From positions 1-34,922 of IMG/VR virus record IMGVR_UViG_3300010160_000014: DNA of 34,922 bases. One strand, 5' to 3'. Numbering within the stretch: the stretch's first letter is position 1; each line of letters opens with the position of its first letter. The notes beneath the pieces are model-generated. The model searched no databases. It worked only from the letters and a program-made list of their open reading frames with translations, and was not told the origin of the DNA. The translations under genes were made by a program, and so were the position numbers. The stretch is from a virus. This document shows positions 5,422 to 11,666 of the stretch, piece by piece.

Positions 5422-5683
5422 TTTTAGTGCCAAATGCGTTGTTTTTAAGCAACTCAGGCCATATAAGCCAAAAGCTAGTAGGAAATAAGTCTTGCCTGGT
5501 TACTAAACCATGACTTTCTGTTTCAATTCTTGCGCCCAAAAACATATATTTGTCGGCTGGAATACCTCTAATACGCCAATTAGATACGGCAGCAGGGTCT
5601 ACTTTGCACATTCTAGCCACCTTTGCTGTACCACCTAGTAGGTCAATAATTGCCGTGTCGGTTAGTTTTAATTTTGTGTCCAT
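5408..5683 (-). CDS. Cro/YdaS-like helix-turn-helix regulator
   Basis: 91 residues. A helix-turn-helix lies at about 17-38 (GGTAKVARMCKVDPAAVSNW), followed by RIRGIPADKYMFLG, the typical Cro/YdaS ending of the DNA-binding domain. The remaining half (GLVTRQDLFPTSFWLIWPEL) is a common extension of these small phage regulators. It should bind operators as a dimer and act as the early switch. It is divergent from the rightward early operon across 109 bases that contain inverted repeats. No ribosome-binding site is obvious before ATG 5683. There is no larger CI-like partner or integrase, so this is not evidence of lysogeny. Confidence 0.82.
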   Translation of the reverse strand: MDTKLKLTDTAIIDLLGGTAKVARMCKVDPAAVSNWRIRGIPADKYMFLGARIETESHGLVTRQDLFPTSFWLIWPELLKNNAFGTKNETE

Positions 5684-5792
5684 TAACGCAGTTTAACTTA
5701 AATGTTGTTTATTTGCATAGACTTTACTTTTTTTATTTACTTGTGTTAAAGTCTTTATATAGCAATTTTGCTATGCCAAAGGGAGAAATACT
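5684..5792. promoter_or_regulatory. Divergent early control region with two inverted repeats
   Basis: AGACTTTA (5719-5726) and TAAAGTCT (5747-5754) form an 8-base inverted repeat with centres 28 bases apart. Immediately after it, TAGCAA-TT-TTGCTA (5760-5773) is a 14-base near-perfect palindrome. A weak rightward promoter can be drawn (TTTACT at 5736, TATAGC at 5758, 16-base spacer) that would be covered by both elements. GGGAG at 5781-5785 is the ribosome-binding site of the first early gene. The Cro-like protein encoded on the left is the obvious ligand to test. Confidence 0.5.
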
Positions 5793-6002
5793 ATGGATGA
5801 AATGGCACAGGTAATGATGGAAGTAGAAGAACGCTTGGAAATAGCGTTAGACAACATGGAATACGGCACAGAATTGTCGCAAGACGATGTGGATGTAATT
5901 CGTGCAGCGTGTGGCAAACCCAACAACAAACGCAATGTTTTGTTGCAAGAAGTGTTTAATGATTTTGGAAATGTATTTGGAGGTAAAAATGCCTCAATCT
6001 GA
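5793..6002 (+). CDS. First early gene: small acidic helical protein, unknown
   Basis: 69 residues, mostly helical and acidic in the first 40 (MDEMAQVMMEVEERLEIALD, then ELSQDDVDVIRAACGK), with a short aromatic, basic end. It has a clean GGGAG site eight bases before ATG 5793 and overlaps the ERF gene by 14 bases. Its place just upstream of the recombination genes suggests an early role. No family recognised. Confidence 0.72.
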   Translation: MDEMAQVMMEVEERLEIALDNMEYGTELSQDDVDVIRAACGKPNNKRNVLLQEVFNDFGNVFGGKNASI

Positions 6003-6429
6003 TTCTATTAAAGAACTCGCAACCGCATTGTCTAAAGTTCAAGGGGAACTCACTTATGCTAAAAAAGATTCAGCAAATCCTTTCTTCAAATCTCGGTATG
6101 CTGATTTGGAGTCTGTTTGGGATGCTTGTCGTAGTCTTATGGCTGCAAACGGTCTTAGTGTTATCCAAATGCCTGGCAACTACTTTGAAGGGCGTATGTG
6201 GCTGGTAACACGCCTATGCCATAACTCTGGCGAATGGATTGAACAAGAAATGTCTGTGCCTGTCCAAAAGGCAGACGCACAAGGCGCAGGGTCAGCATTA
6301 ACTTATATGCGTAGATATGCGCTGGCAGCATTTATTGGTGTAGTACAAGCTGATGATGATGGCAATGCTGCATCACAGCAAATTAAACCAACATTAAAAC
6401 CTGTAGCAAAACCTGTGGAGATGATTTGA
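5989..6429 (+). CDS. erf: ERF-family single-strand annealing protein
   Basis: 146 residues from ATG 5989, which follows GGAGG at 5979-5983; a longer frame upstream has no ribosome-binding site and reads the previous gene out of frame. The family core is clear: LSKVQGELTYAKKDSANPFF (14-33), SRYADLESVW (35-44), QGAGSALTYMRRYALAAFIG (98-117) and the acidic DDDGN at 122-126. ERF proteins form rings that anneal complementary DNA, and in P22 they circularise the genome and promote recombination. At 146 residues it is shorter than P22 Erf (about 200) and lacks most of the C-terminal domain. It leads a module with the SSB-like and nuclease genes that follow. Confidence 0.9.
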   Translation: MPQSDSIKELATALSKVQGELTYAKKDSANPFFKSRYADLESVWDACRSLMAANGLSVIQMPGNYFEGRMWLVTRLCHNSGEWIEQEMSVPVQKADAQGAGSALTYMRRYALAAFIGVVQADDDGNAASQQIKPTLKPVAKPVEMI

Positions 6430-6683
6430 TGGCTTTTCAACCTAAAGAAGGTAGCGGTAACCTTTTCAAAAATACCCGCAAAACAAGCGAAACCCACCCA
6501 GACTACACAGGTTCAATTATGAACAATGGCAAAGAACATTGGTTGTCTGCATGGGTTAAAGAAGGTAAGAACGGCAAATACTTTAGCGTTTCTATTGGTA
6601 AAGAAAAGTTACCAATGGGTTTTAAAGAAGCTGGCGCTGATGAATTACCTAAAAACACCATTGAAGATGATGTACCATTTTAG
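6429..6683 (+). CDS. Small single-strand-DNA-binding-like protein with SSB-type tail
   Basis: 84 residues; ATG 6429 overlaps the ERF stop by one base (TGATG). The middle (HWLSAWVKEGKNGKYFSVSI) is a beta-strand pattern like that of DUF736-type phage proteins. The last residues, IEDDVPF, closely resemble the acidic DDIPF tip of bacterial SSB, the tail that recruits many replication and repair proteins. With an annealase before it and a RecB-like nuclease after it, a single-strand-binding or SSB-mimic role is likely. I infer this from tail and context; an OB fold is not proven. Confidence 0.65.
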   Translation: MAFQPKEGSGNLFKNTRKTSETHPDYTGSIMNNGKEHWLSAWVKEGKNGKYFSVSIGKEKLPMGFKEAGADELPKNTIEDDVPF

Positions 6684-6692
6684 GAATTAAAT

Positions 6693-6893
6693 ATGAATAC
6701 CCAGTTGAATTGCATTATTAAAGAACAGGCAACCATTCACACAGAGGAATACCATGTGGATGAAGAAAGACAGCTTATTTCAATGACGCTAGAAGGTCTG
6801 GAAAGCGTTTTAAATACAGCATTTCAACTGGCAGCAGACATGGTACAAGATGAAACTGATAGAATGAAAATCTTACAGTTGCAAATTAAGTAG
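6693..6893 (+). CDS. Small acidic helical protein, unknown
   Basis: 66 residues from ATG 6693, with AGGA nine bases upstream. It starts with a short beta-like segment (NTQLNCIIKEQATIHTEEY) and continues as a helix rich in Glu, Asp and Met (LNTAFQLAADMVQDETDRM). It lies between the SSB-like and exonuclease genes and may assist one of them. No family recognised. Confidence 0.68.
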   Translation: MNTQLNCIIKEQATIHTEEYHVDEERQLISMTLEGLESVLNTAFQLAADMVQDETDRMKILQLQIK

Positions 6894-6912
6894 TAAATTA
6901 AAGGGGAAACAA

Positions 6913-7653
6913 ATGGCTGACCATTGGTATTGTGGAAACACAGGCGAACCACGCTATACAATTATTGGTAAAAACGGTAAAGAACGCAACACCAATATAA
7001 AAGACGCTAGAGAATTAGGGTTAGTACCTAGTGTCACTACAATTAATTCTATGTTGTCTAAATCGGGCCTAGATACTTGGAAACAAACCCAAGTGCTATA
7101 CGCTGCTGTTGAATATCCAAGATGGGAAAACGAAGATGAAAAAGAATGGGTATCAAGAATACTTGACCTTGCAAAAGGAAAAAGCAGGGAAGCTGCACAA
7201 AGGGGTACTAATATCCACGACATTTTGGATAGTTACTTCTCTAATGTTTATTTACCTGAGTGGCCTACTTATATCGCTAGGGTTCAAACTCATCTTGACA
7301 GCACCTTTGGAAAACGCCAATGGGTGTCAGAACAGTCTTTTAAACACCCCGAAGGTTATGGTGGCAAAGTCGATTTGTACTGTAAGGCCGACAATAACCT
7401 GCCTGGCGTAATAATTGACTTCAAGACCACGGAGAAATCCCCTGGTGAACTAACACCCTACTATGAGTATACATTGCAGCTTGCAGCCTATAGAGAGGCC
7501 TTAGTGCCTGATGCAATATGCGCTAATGTGTTTATAAATGGGGAAACAAGTGAGGTTGCGGTAAAAATTCATAAGGAACAAGAACTTAAAGATGGGTATG
7601 AGGCTTTTCTGTCTTTATTGAAAGTATTTAAACTTAAAAATAAGCTAAACTAG
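6913..7653 (+). CDS. RecB-like PD-(D/E)XK exonuclease
   Basis: 246 residues. The nuclease motifs fall in order: His102 in RGTNIHDIL, Glu140 in SEQSF, Asp154 in GGKVDLY, Asp169 and Lys171 in IIDFKTT, and Gln189/Tyr193 in LQLAAY. This is the RecB/Cas4-type fold; phage members degrade DNA from ends and supply single strands to an annealase. The nearby ERF protein is its natural partner, as exonuclease and annealase pair in Red-like systems. The ATG follows AAAGGGG at 6900-6906. It is a short, single-domain form with no helicase. Details of polarity or endonuclease activity cannot be read from sequence. Confidence 0.85.
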   Translation: MADHWYCGNTGEPRYTIIGKNGKERNTNIKDARELGLVPSVTTINSMLSKSGLDTWKQTQVLYAAVEYPRWENEDEKEWVSRILDLAKGKSREAAQRGTNIHDILDSYFSNVYLPEWPTYIARVQTHLDSTFGKRQWVSEQSFKHPEGYGGKVDLYCKADNNLPGVIIDFKTTEKSPGELTPYYEYTLQLAAYREALVPDAICANVFINGETSEVAVKIHKEQELKDGYEAFLSLLKVFKLKNKLN

Positions 7654-7658
7654 ATTAC

Positions 7659-7717
7659 GGGGTGGTTTATGGTTTCCCCTTCCATTACTCCTTCACACGA
7701 GGCCACCCCACCTTTTT
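7659..7717 (+). terminator. Possible terminator with long loop after exonuclease gene
   Basis: GGGGTGG (7659-7665) can pair with CCACCCC (7703-7709), and five T residues follow at 7713-7717. The loop of 37 bases is long for an intrinsic terminator, so efficiency may be low. It sits right after the exonuclease stop and before a non-coding stretch. Confidence 0.4.
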
Positions 7718-7912
7718 ATCAAGGCGTTAAGCCACCATTGTAGGATGCAGTAAGTTAGGGTTTTTGTGGCTTTCCACCTAACGGGTAGCAACTGCCAAAT
7801 ACAGCCTTGTCGTATTTAGGCAACTTAGGGTAAATAAGTAGTGACAATAGGGGAATGTAGTAATAAATTGTAATGACTCACTAACGAGTAATCATTTAAA
7901 GGGGAAACTTAA
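7718..7912 (+). other. Non-coding leader with two adjacent hairpins and possible promoter
   Basis: About 195 bases without a convincing gene. Hairpin A: GTTAGG (7754-7759) pairs with CCTAAC (7777-7782), with GTGG/CCAC available inside as an alternative stem. Hairpin B: TGCCAAATAC (7793-7802) pairs with GTATTTAGGCA (7812-7822) with one bulged A and a 9-base loop. Neither has a T-tract. GTGACA at 7841 with TAAATT at 7864 (17-base spacer) is a weak promoter candidate. AAAGGGG at 7898-7904 serves the next gene. It could be a small RNA or a structured leader of the exported protein gene. Confidence 0.4.
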
Positions 7913-8242
7913 ATGGAATCAAATTTCTTAAAAATCGTATTAGGTATTGCTGCTGGCTTTTTATTATGTTTGCATACAATAGAACCAAAAGCACAGGCTT
8001 TATATGGCCCACAAGGTCAATATTTAGGCAACATTCAACAGTCTGGCAATACTGCCAACTACTATGGCCCACAAGGTCAATACCAAGGCAGCGCTACCAC
8101 TAACAATGGTCAGACCAACTTTTACGGTGCTAACGGTGCTTACCAAGGTACTTATCAAAACCAAGTACAACCAAACTACACACCATACGCACCATACATA
8201 CCACAACAACCTTTACAGCCACAAATGCCTAGGGGATATTAA
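7913..8242 (+). CDS. Exported protein with 20-residue tandem repeats, unknown
   Basis: 109 residues. Residues 7-29 form a signal peptide (KIVLGIAAGFLLCLHTIEPK, ending AQA at 27-29) with a likely cleavage site after Ala29. The mature part holds three copies of a 20-residue unit starting YGPQGQYLG, YGPQGQYQG and YGANGAYQG, then a Gln/Pro/Tyr-rich tail. At DNA level the units start at 8003, 8063 and 8123, an exact 60-base period, and the first two share 20 identical bases. It should be secreted to the periplasm or beyond. Among replication genes this is out of place and suggests a moron-like role at the cell envelope, such as exclusion of other phages; that is speculation. Confidence 0.78.
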   Translation: MESNFLKIVLGIAAGFLLCLHTIEPKAQALYGPQGQYLGNIQQSGNTANYYGPQGQYQGSATTNNGQTNFYGANGAYQGTYQNQVQPNYTPYAPYIPQQPLQPQMPRGY

Positions 8243-8433
8243 TGACTACTTTTACAACTGAAGATAGAATTGACGCTGAAAAGCTAACGCAAGCCAATAT
8301 TATGATTACCGCTAAAGGCAATGAAATAGATGTCCATACAGAAGGTGAGGGACAGGCTTTATTTATTGCTAATTTAATTGTTTCGATGATGGACAACGAG
8401 GTCAAAAATGCTAATAAAGATAGTAAAAATTAA
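8242..8433 (+). CDS. Small acidic protein, unknown
   Basis: 63 residues. The start overlaps the previous stop (TAATG), so it is probably coupled to the exported protein gene. It has a short beta-like middle (IMITAKGNEIDVHTEGEGQA) and a helix (ALFIANLIVSMMD) that is hydrophobic but too short and mixed for a sure membrane span. The end is Asn/Lys-rich. No family recognised. Confidence 0.66.
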   Translation: MTTFTTEDRIDAEKLTQANIMITAKGNEIDVHTEGEGQALFIANLIVSMMDNEVKNANKDSKN

Positions 8434-8668
8434 AGAAAACCCTGATGGTTCTGCTGATGTCAATGTGCGCTATGACAAAAAAGGTTTAGAATTTTTGGTT
8501 CAGCAAGGCTTAACAGCAACAATGGTAGAAGCTATTGTCCAATATCAAACAGGGGAGAAATACAATGTTTGCGACATTCTGGGGACTTTACCCAAAAAAA
8601 GTAGCAAAGGGGGCAGCGATAAAAGCGTGGGTAAAATTAAAACCAGAAGAACACCGAGAAGTGATTGA
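8408..8668 (+). CDS. Small basic-tailed protein overlapping initiator-like gene, unknown
   Basis: 86 residues from ATG 8408, with GAGGT just upstream. The first part is beta-like (MLIKIVKIKENPDGSADVNV), then a helix (GLEFLVQQGLTATMVEAIVQ), then a Ser/Gly/Lys/Arg-rich tail. The tail is read across 104 bases of the next gene, so its composition partly reflects that overlap. The N-terminal domain is likely the functional part. No family recognised. Confidence 0.62.
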   Translation: MLIKIVKIKENPDGSADVNVRYDKKGLEFLVQQGLTATMVEAIVQYQTGEKYNVCDILGTLPKKSSKGGSDKSVGKIKTRRTPRSD

Positions 8669-8936
8669 TGCCCTTGCAAGTCATATAAAATACTGGAGGG
8701 TCAAAGGCACAGATAAGGAGTTTATTCCTTACCCAGCTTCTTGGCTTAATCAAATGCGTTGGCTTGATGAATTAGACTTTGAACCGCCTAAAAAGCCAGC
8801 ATTACCTTGGTATTCATCGGAAGAATTAACACTTGCTAAAGCATTTGAACTTGGAATTACTCCCTACGCAGGAGAGTCATACGCCCAATTACGACAAAGA
8901 ATTTCAACACAAATCAGCCGTCAGGCAACTGTGTAA
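8565..8936 (+). CDS. Replication-initiator C-terminal-domain-like protein
   Basis: 123 residues from ATG 8565, preceded by AGGGGAG at 8551-8557. The first 70 residues match the domain that usually closes phage replication proteins of the O/DnaT type: FWGLYPKKVAKGAAIKAWVK, then a helix, then FIPYPASWLNQMRW with an acidic end (DELDFE). In those proteins the domain helps load helicase or bind a partner. Here it stands alone, without the N-terminal DNA-binding part. The last 50 residues are specific to this phage. It is the only candidate for recruiting host replication enzymes. Context: early operon, before the methyltransferase. Confidence 0.68.
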   Translation: MFATFWGLYPKKVAKGAAIKAWVKLKPEEHREVIDALASHIKYWRVKGTDKEFIPYPASWLNQMRWLDELDFEPPKKPALPWYSSEELTLAKAFELGITPYAGESYAQLRQRISTQISRQATV

Positions 8937-9072
8937 ATACCGTCAAGAAATGGGATTAACCAAGTTTCGTGCATACATTAACAAGCATCAAAAAGTGCAT
9001 GAATTTTTAATAGATTTTCAAACGCAATATAGTCTTGGAAATAGGGGGGAATTTGGATGTTGGAAAAAATAA
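8833..9072 (+). CDS. DUF7696-like small phage protein
   Basis: The conserved part is YDKEFQHKSAVRQLCKYRQE followed by GLTKFRAYINKHQ and the end SLGNRGEFGCWKK; this ending matches a small phage family I know as DUF7696, of unknown role. The start is uncertain. TTG 8833 gives 79 residues and has a weak GGAAG site; the first ATG (8950) would cut the conserved part. It overlaps the previous gene by 104 bases in another frame, which limits its freedom to evolve. Confidence 0.58.
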   Translation: MLKHLNLELLPTQESHTPNYDKEFQHKSAVRQLCKYRQEMGLTKFRAYINKHQKVHEFLIDFQTQYSLGNRGEFGCWKK

Positions 9073-9203
9073 TAGTAGGTGCTACTGGGTTAGGCTACCT
9101 TATAGTCTGTATAGCCCAATTTAATAAAGGTGCTACATCTAACGCTATGATTTGGGGTGGCTATGCCTTTGCCCAAGTTGGATTGTGGTTGGCCCTCAAA
9201 TGA
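9057..9203 (+). CDS. Small membrane protein, two hydrophobic segments
   Basis: 48 codons from ATG 9057, with a GGGGGG run at 9044-9049 as ribosome-binding site. The two hydrophobic stretches are IIVGATGLGYLIVCIAQF (about 5-22) and MIWGGYAFAQVGLWLALK (about 31-48), joined by NKGATSNA. It overlaps the gene before by 16 bases and the methyltransferase start by four (ATGA at 9200-9203). This looks like a tiny early inner-membrane protein, as used by some phages for host takeover or exclusion. Function is not known. Confidence 0.68.
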   Translation: MLEKIIVGATGLGYLIVCIAQFNKGATSNAMIWGGYAFAQVGLWLALK

Positions 9204-10120
9204 ATAAAGTTTATTTTGGAGATTGTCGTGATTCCATGCGCCAAATGGCAAAAGACGGCATAAAAGTGCAAACTTGCATTACAAGCCCTCCTTATTATGG
9301 TTTGCGTGATTATGGTAATGGTGGACAAATAGGATTAGAAGAAACCCCACAAAAATTTGTTAAAAGTCTTGTTGAAGTTTTTGCTTGTGTTTGGGACATT
9401 CTTGAAGATGATGGAACTTTATGGATGAATCTTGGAGATTCTTATTCAGCAGGAGGTCGTGGCGGAGGTCAAGAAGGTGGAATACAAGCAGGTAATAAAG
9501 GTTCTGTAACAGGTGAAGTTTTTGGTGCTTGGAAAGTTGAAGGGTTTAGACCTAAAAATTTACTTGGAATACCTTGGAGAGTTGCAATCGCAATGCAAGA
9601 TTTTGGTTGGAATTTGAGACAAGACATTATTTGGCACAAACCTAATCCAATGCCTGAATCAGTTACTGACAGATGCACTAAAGCGCATGAATACATATTT
9701 TTATTTAGCAAAAAACAAAAATATTATTTTAACCATGAAGCAATTAAAGAACCTGTAAAAGAAGATTGGGGAACAAGAGATAGAACAAATGGCAAATATC
9801 ACAATGAAGGAACAGGTTTAAATCCACATACAGGCCTTGAAAAATCTTATGAAATGGCAAACAAAAGAAGCGTTTGGACTGTAAATACTTCTACATACAA
9901 AGGCGCACATTTTGCTACTTTTCCTGAAAAGTTAATTGAACCAATGATTTTGGCAGGCAGCCGTGTTGGTGATGTTGTTTTAGACCCATTTTTTGGAAGT
10001 GGAACAACTGGTCAAGTTTCTCAAAATTTAGGAAGAAAATGGATTGGTTGCGAACTTAATAAAAATTATGAATCTTTGCAAAATAAAAGATTAAGACAAC
10101 AAGGTTTGGAATTGTTGTGA
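9200..10120 (+). CDS. DNA methyltransferase, N4-cytosine/N6-adenine beta class
   Basis: 306 residues from ATG 9200, which overlaps the upstream stop. Catalytic motif IV is TSPPYYGLRDYG (28-39), and the AdoMet-binding motif I is DPFFGSGTT (262-270) near the C-terminus; this order defines the beta class. SPPY often goes with N4-cytosine methylation, but N6-adenine enzymes with it exist, so the target base is open. The target-recognition part lies between (about 145-240). No restriction enzyme gene is adjacent, so it is an orphan, likely protecting phage DNA against host restriction or changing regulation. The gene looks slightly more AT-rich than its neighbours by eye, and could have been acquired. 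Confidence 0.88.
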   Translation: MNKVYFGDCRDSMRQMAKDGIKVQTCITSPPYYGLRDYGNGGQIGLEETPQKFVKSLVEVFACVWDILEDDGTLWMNLGDSYSAGGRGGGQEGGIQAGNKGSVTGEVFGAWKVEGFRPKNLLGIPWRVAIAMQDFGWNLRQDIIWHKPNPMPESVTDRCTKAHEYIFLFSKKQKYYFNHEAIKEPVKEDWGTRDRTNGKYHNEGTGLNPHTGLEKSYEMANKRSVWTVNTSTYKGAHFATFPEKLIEPMILAGSRVGDVVLDPFFGSGTTGQVSQNLGRKWIGCELNKNYESLQNKRLRQQGLELL

Positions 10121-10446
10121 AAAATTACGACCCTAACGATGCTATTGACTTTATCTTCAAAACAGCGCCAGCGTATGCCAAAGCGAAGGGCGAACTGGCC
10201 CAGCTTGAGGCGTTTAAAAGTTCTCTTAAGGCGATTAAAATGGCACAGACAGACGAACAAAGTCTGGGCGCACAAGAACGAGAGGCTTATAGAAGCCAAG
10301 AGTATCAAGATTTGTGCAAGGCGATTGGATTGGCGACTGAATCTACAGAGGCGTATAGATGGCAATTAGAAGCTGCCAAAATGAGATTTGAGGCCTGGCG
10401 CACAGAACAAGCTAACAACCGTAGTATTGAAAGACTGACTAAATGA
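10117..10446 (+). CDS. Helical protein, unknown
   Basis: 109 residues starting with GTG at 10117, which overlaps the methyltransferase stop (GTGA). Almost the whole chain is predicted helical, rich in Ala, Glu, Lys and Arg (AYAKAKGELAQLEAFKSSLK, then EAYRWQLEAAKMRFEAWRTE). Such small helical proteins are widespread in phage early regions, but I cannot name a function. Coiled-coil self-association or binding to a partner nuclease is possible. Confidence 0.7.
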   Translation: MKNYDPNDAIDFIFKTAPAYAKAKGELAQLEAFKSSLKAIKMAQTDEQSLGAQEREAYRSQEYQDLCKAIGLATESTEAYRWQLEAAKMRFEAWRTEQANNRSIERLTK

Positions 10447-10619
10447 GTGATTATTCTGAAAATTACCTTGTAATTCAACAACTTCTAAAAAAATACCATG
10501 ACGCTACATTAAAAAACAATTATGAAAAAGCTACTCAAATTGCTTGTGAAATTGCCGAAGAAACAATACAGTTAGAATTTGCTACTTATGACCAAGTAAG
10601 AAAACAATGGCTGAAATAA
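10443..10619 (+). CDS. Small helical protein, unknown
   Basis: 58 codons from ATG 10443, which overlaps the upstream stop as ATGA, to TAA 10617-10619, which overlaps a possible downstream start as TAATG. The product is one long acidic helix (MSDYSENYLVIQQLLKKYHD, then YEKATQIACEIAEETIQLEF) with a basic tail (RKQWLK). It fills the gap between two genes exactly, which supports it as real. No family recognised. Confidence 0.7.
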   Translation: MSDYSENYLVIQQLLKKYHDATLKNNYEKATQIACEIAEETIQLEFATYDQVRKQWLK

Positions 10620-11011
10620 TGAGGTCAATGCGTACCCTATTTCCCAAGATAGTAGACTATGGTGAACTCATAGGATTAATACCTAGTAATGAAAAGTTTT
10701 CTCCTAGCGATATAGACGGTATATGTGAACGCAATGGGCAATTTCTAATAATGGAATGGAAGCGCCCAAAAGATGACAGTTATGAAGGCGAAAAGATAAG
10801 CTATGGTCAGCAAAGGCTTTTACAGGCCTTAGCTGCAAAAGAAGGATTTATTGTTGTTATTGTTTACGGTCATACTGATAATGAAATGAAAATAGATAAG
10901 TTTTTTAGAGTGCAGCCACAAGGCCCTTGTATTCAATTAGGTGCTGGCACACAGATGTTCAAAAAGTTTTATCAACAATGGTATGAATTGGCTGATGGCT
11001 ACAAAAAATGA
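10607..11011 (+). CDS. PD-(D/E)XK nuclease-like protein
   Basis: 134 residues from ATG 10607, or 130 from ATG 10619, which overlaps the preceding stop. The core reads Asp35/Asp37 in SDIDGICERNGQFL, then Glu50-Trp-Lys52 in IMEWKRP, then GQQRLLQALA; this is the nuclease fold with D and ExK catalytic groups and the helix that often follows. A later hydrophobic strand (FIVVIVYGH) fits the same fold. Small phage enzymes of this kind often act as Holliday-junction or structure-specific nucleases. Substrate unknown. It overlaps the next gene by 17 bases. Confidence 0.72.
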   Translation: MAEIMRSMRTLFPKIVDYGELIGLIPSNEKFSPSDIDGICERNGQFLIMEWKRPKDDSYEGEKISYGQQRLLQALAAKEGFIVVIVYGHTDNEMKIDKFFRVQPQGPCIQLGAGTQMFKKFYQQWYELADGYKK

Positions 11012-11297
11012 AAAAAAGCGCCTCAACAAGATTGCAGAACTTGGATGTATCCTATGTTCCGAAGTCTATGGGTTTGAAGGCACTCCGTCAGAACTCCATC
11101 ATGTGCGCAGGCATGGAAATGTTCGGTCTGCATCCCCTGTGCTTGCACTATGCCCAGAACACCATCGGAACGGAAATGATAGCCTTCACCGATTGGGTAT
11201 CCACGGTTTTGAAACTAAACACGGAATTACCTGCGAGGCGTTATTGGAATTACAAAATAAAAGACTTGGAAAAGAGTTTTATGAAGAAAAGGGTTAA
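10995..11297 (+). CDS. Ref-like HNH nuclease
   Basis: 100 residues from ATG 10995; ATG 10983 is an alternative. The zinc/HNH pattern is GCILCSEVYG (two Cys), ELHHVRRHG, LALCPEHHRNG and LHRLGIHGFETKHG. This resembles the P1 Ref family, RecA-dependent nucleases that cut single-stranded regions. In P1 Ref acts with host RecA; here the recombination genes nearby make a repair or recombination role plausible. It is the last gene of the rightward early group; the converging metalloprotease gene ends 15 bases beyond it, and no terminator is visible between them. Confidence 0.76.
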   Translation: MATKNEKKRLNKIAELGCILCSEVYGFEGTPSELHHVRRHGNVRSASPVLALCPEHHRNGNDSLHRLGIHGFETKHGITCEALLELQNKRLGKEFYEEKG

Positions 11298-11312
11298 GTA
11301 TGGCAGACCCAG

Positions 11313-11666
11313 TTAAAGTTCAAGAGGGTCAACAAACCCAATTTCAGACCAAATACGGTAGGCTTTTTTACGAAACTCCTTGTCGTGGTGTGTCCATTTA
11401 TTTGTCCGATGACGGGACATATGGATTGCTTCATGCAGCAACACCTTTAACACCGTGTCCAAAGTCCCACAACGAACCTCAGAAATAGTAATGGTGTGTT
11501 CATACTTGTCATTAGATGGGTCATATAAATAAGTACCCATGTCATCACCCTTATCTACAATAAATTCAATTTCATCTGGCAAAGGCATACTACGCCAGTT
11601 ACAAAATGGCTTCATACAGTAGATAGCGCTGTATAGATTTTTAAGAATAGCTGGAGTTAGCTTCAT
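11313..11666 (-). CDS. SprT-like zinc metalloprotease candidate
   Basis: 117 residues from ATG 11666, overlapping the stop of the phosphoesterase gene (ATGA). The motif LLHEAIHMSRH (HEXXH with His at positions 1 and 5) followed by HHDKEF gives three likely zinc ligands and the general acid, as in SprT-like and related minimal metalloproteases. Most of the chain is this domain, with no signal peptide, so it should act in the cytoplasm. SprT-like enzymes can digest proteins crosslinked to DNA; for the phage form this is unproven. A plus-strand frame opposite its 3' half is treated as a shadow. Confidence 0.72.
   Translation of the reverse strand: MKLTPAILKNLYSAIYCMKPFCNWRSMPLPDEIEFIVDKGDDMGTYLYDPSNDKYEHTITISEVRCGTLDTVLKVLLHEAIHMSRHRTNKWTHHDKEFRKKAYRIWSEIGFVDPLEL

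Noticed and set aside
5408-5683. Evidence for lysogeny from the Cro-like gene
   Set aside because: A single small Cro/YdaS-like protein without a CI-type partner or integrase is not enough; lytic phages also use such regulators.
7669-7743. 24-codon plus-strand frame after the exonuclease gene
   Set aside because: It has a GG-rich stretch before the ATG, but that is also the stem of the possible terminator. Too short, with no overlap with neighbours to support it.
11300-11488. 62-codon plus-strand frame starting MADPVKVQEG
   Set aside because: It has AAAGGG before the ATG and follows the HNH gene closely, but lies almost wholly opposite the metalloprotease gene, which has clear motifs. The product has no recognisable pattern. 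Probably a shadow, though not fully excluded.
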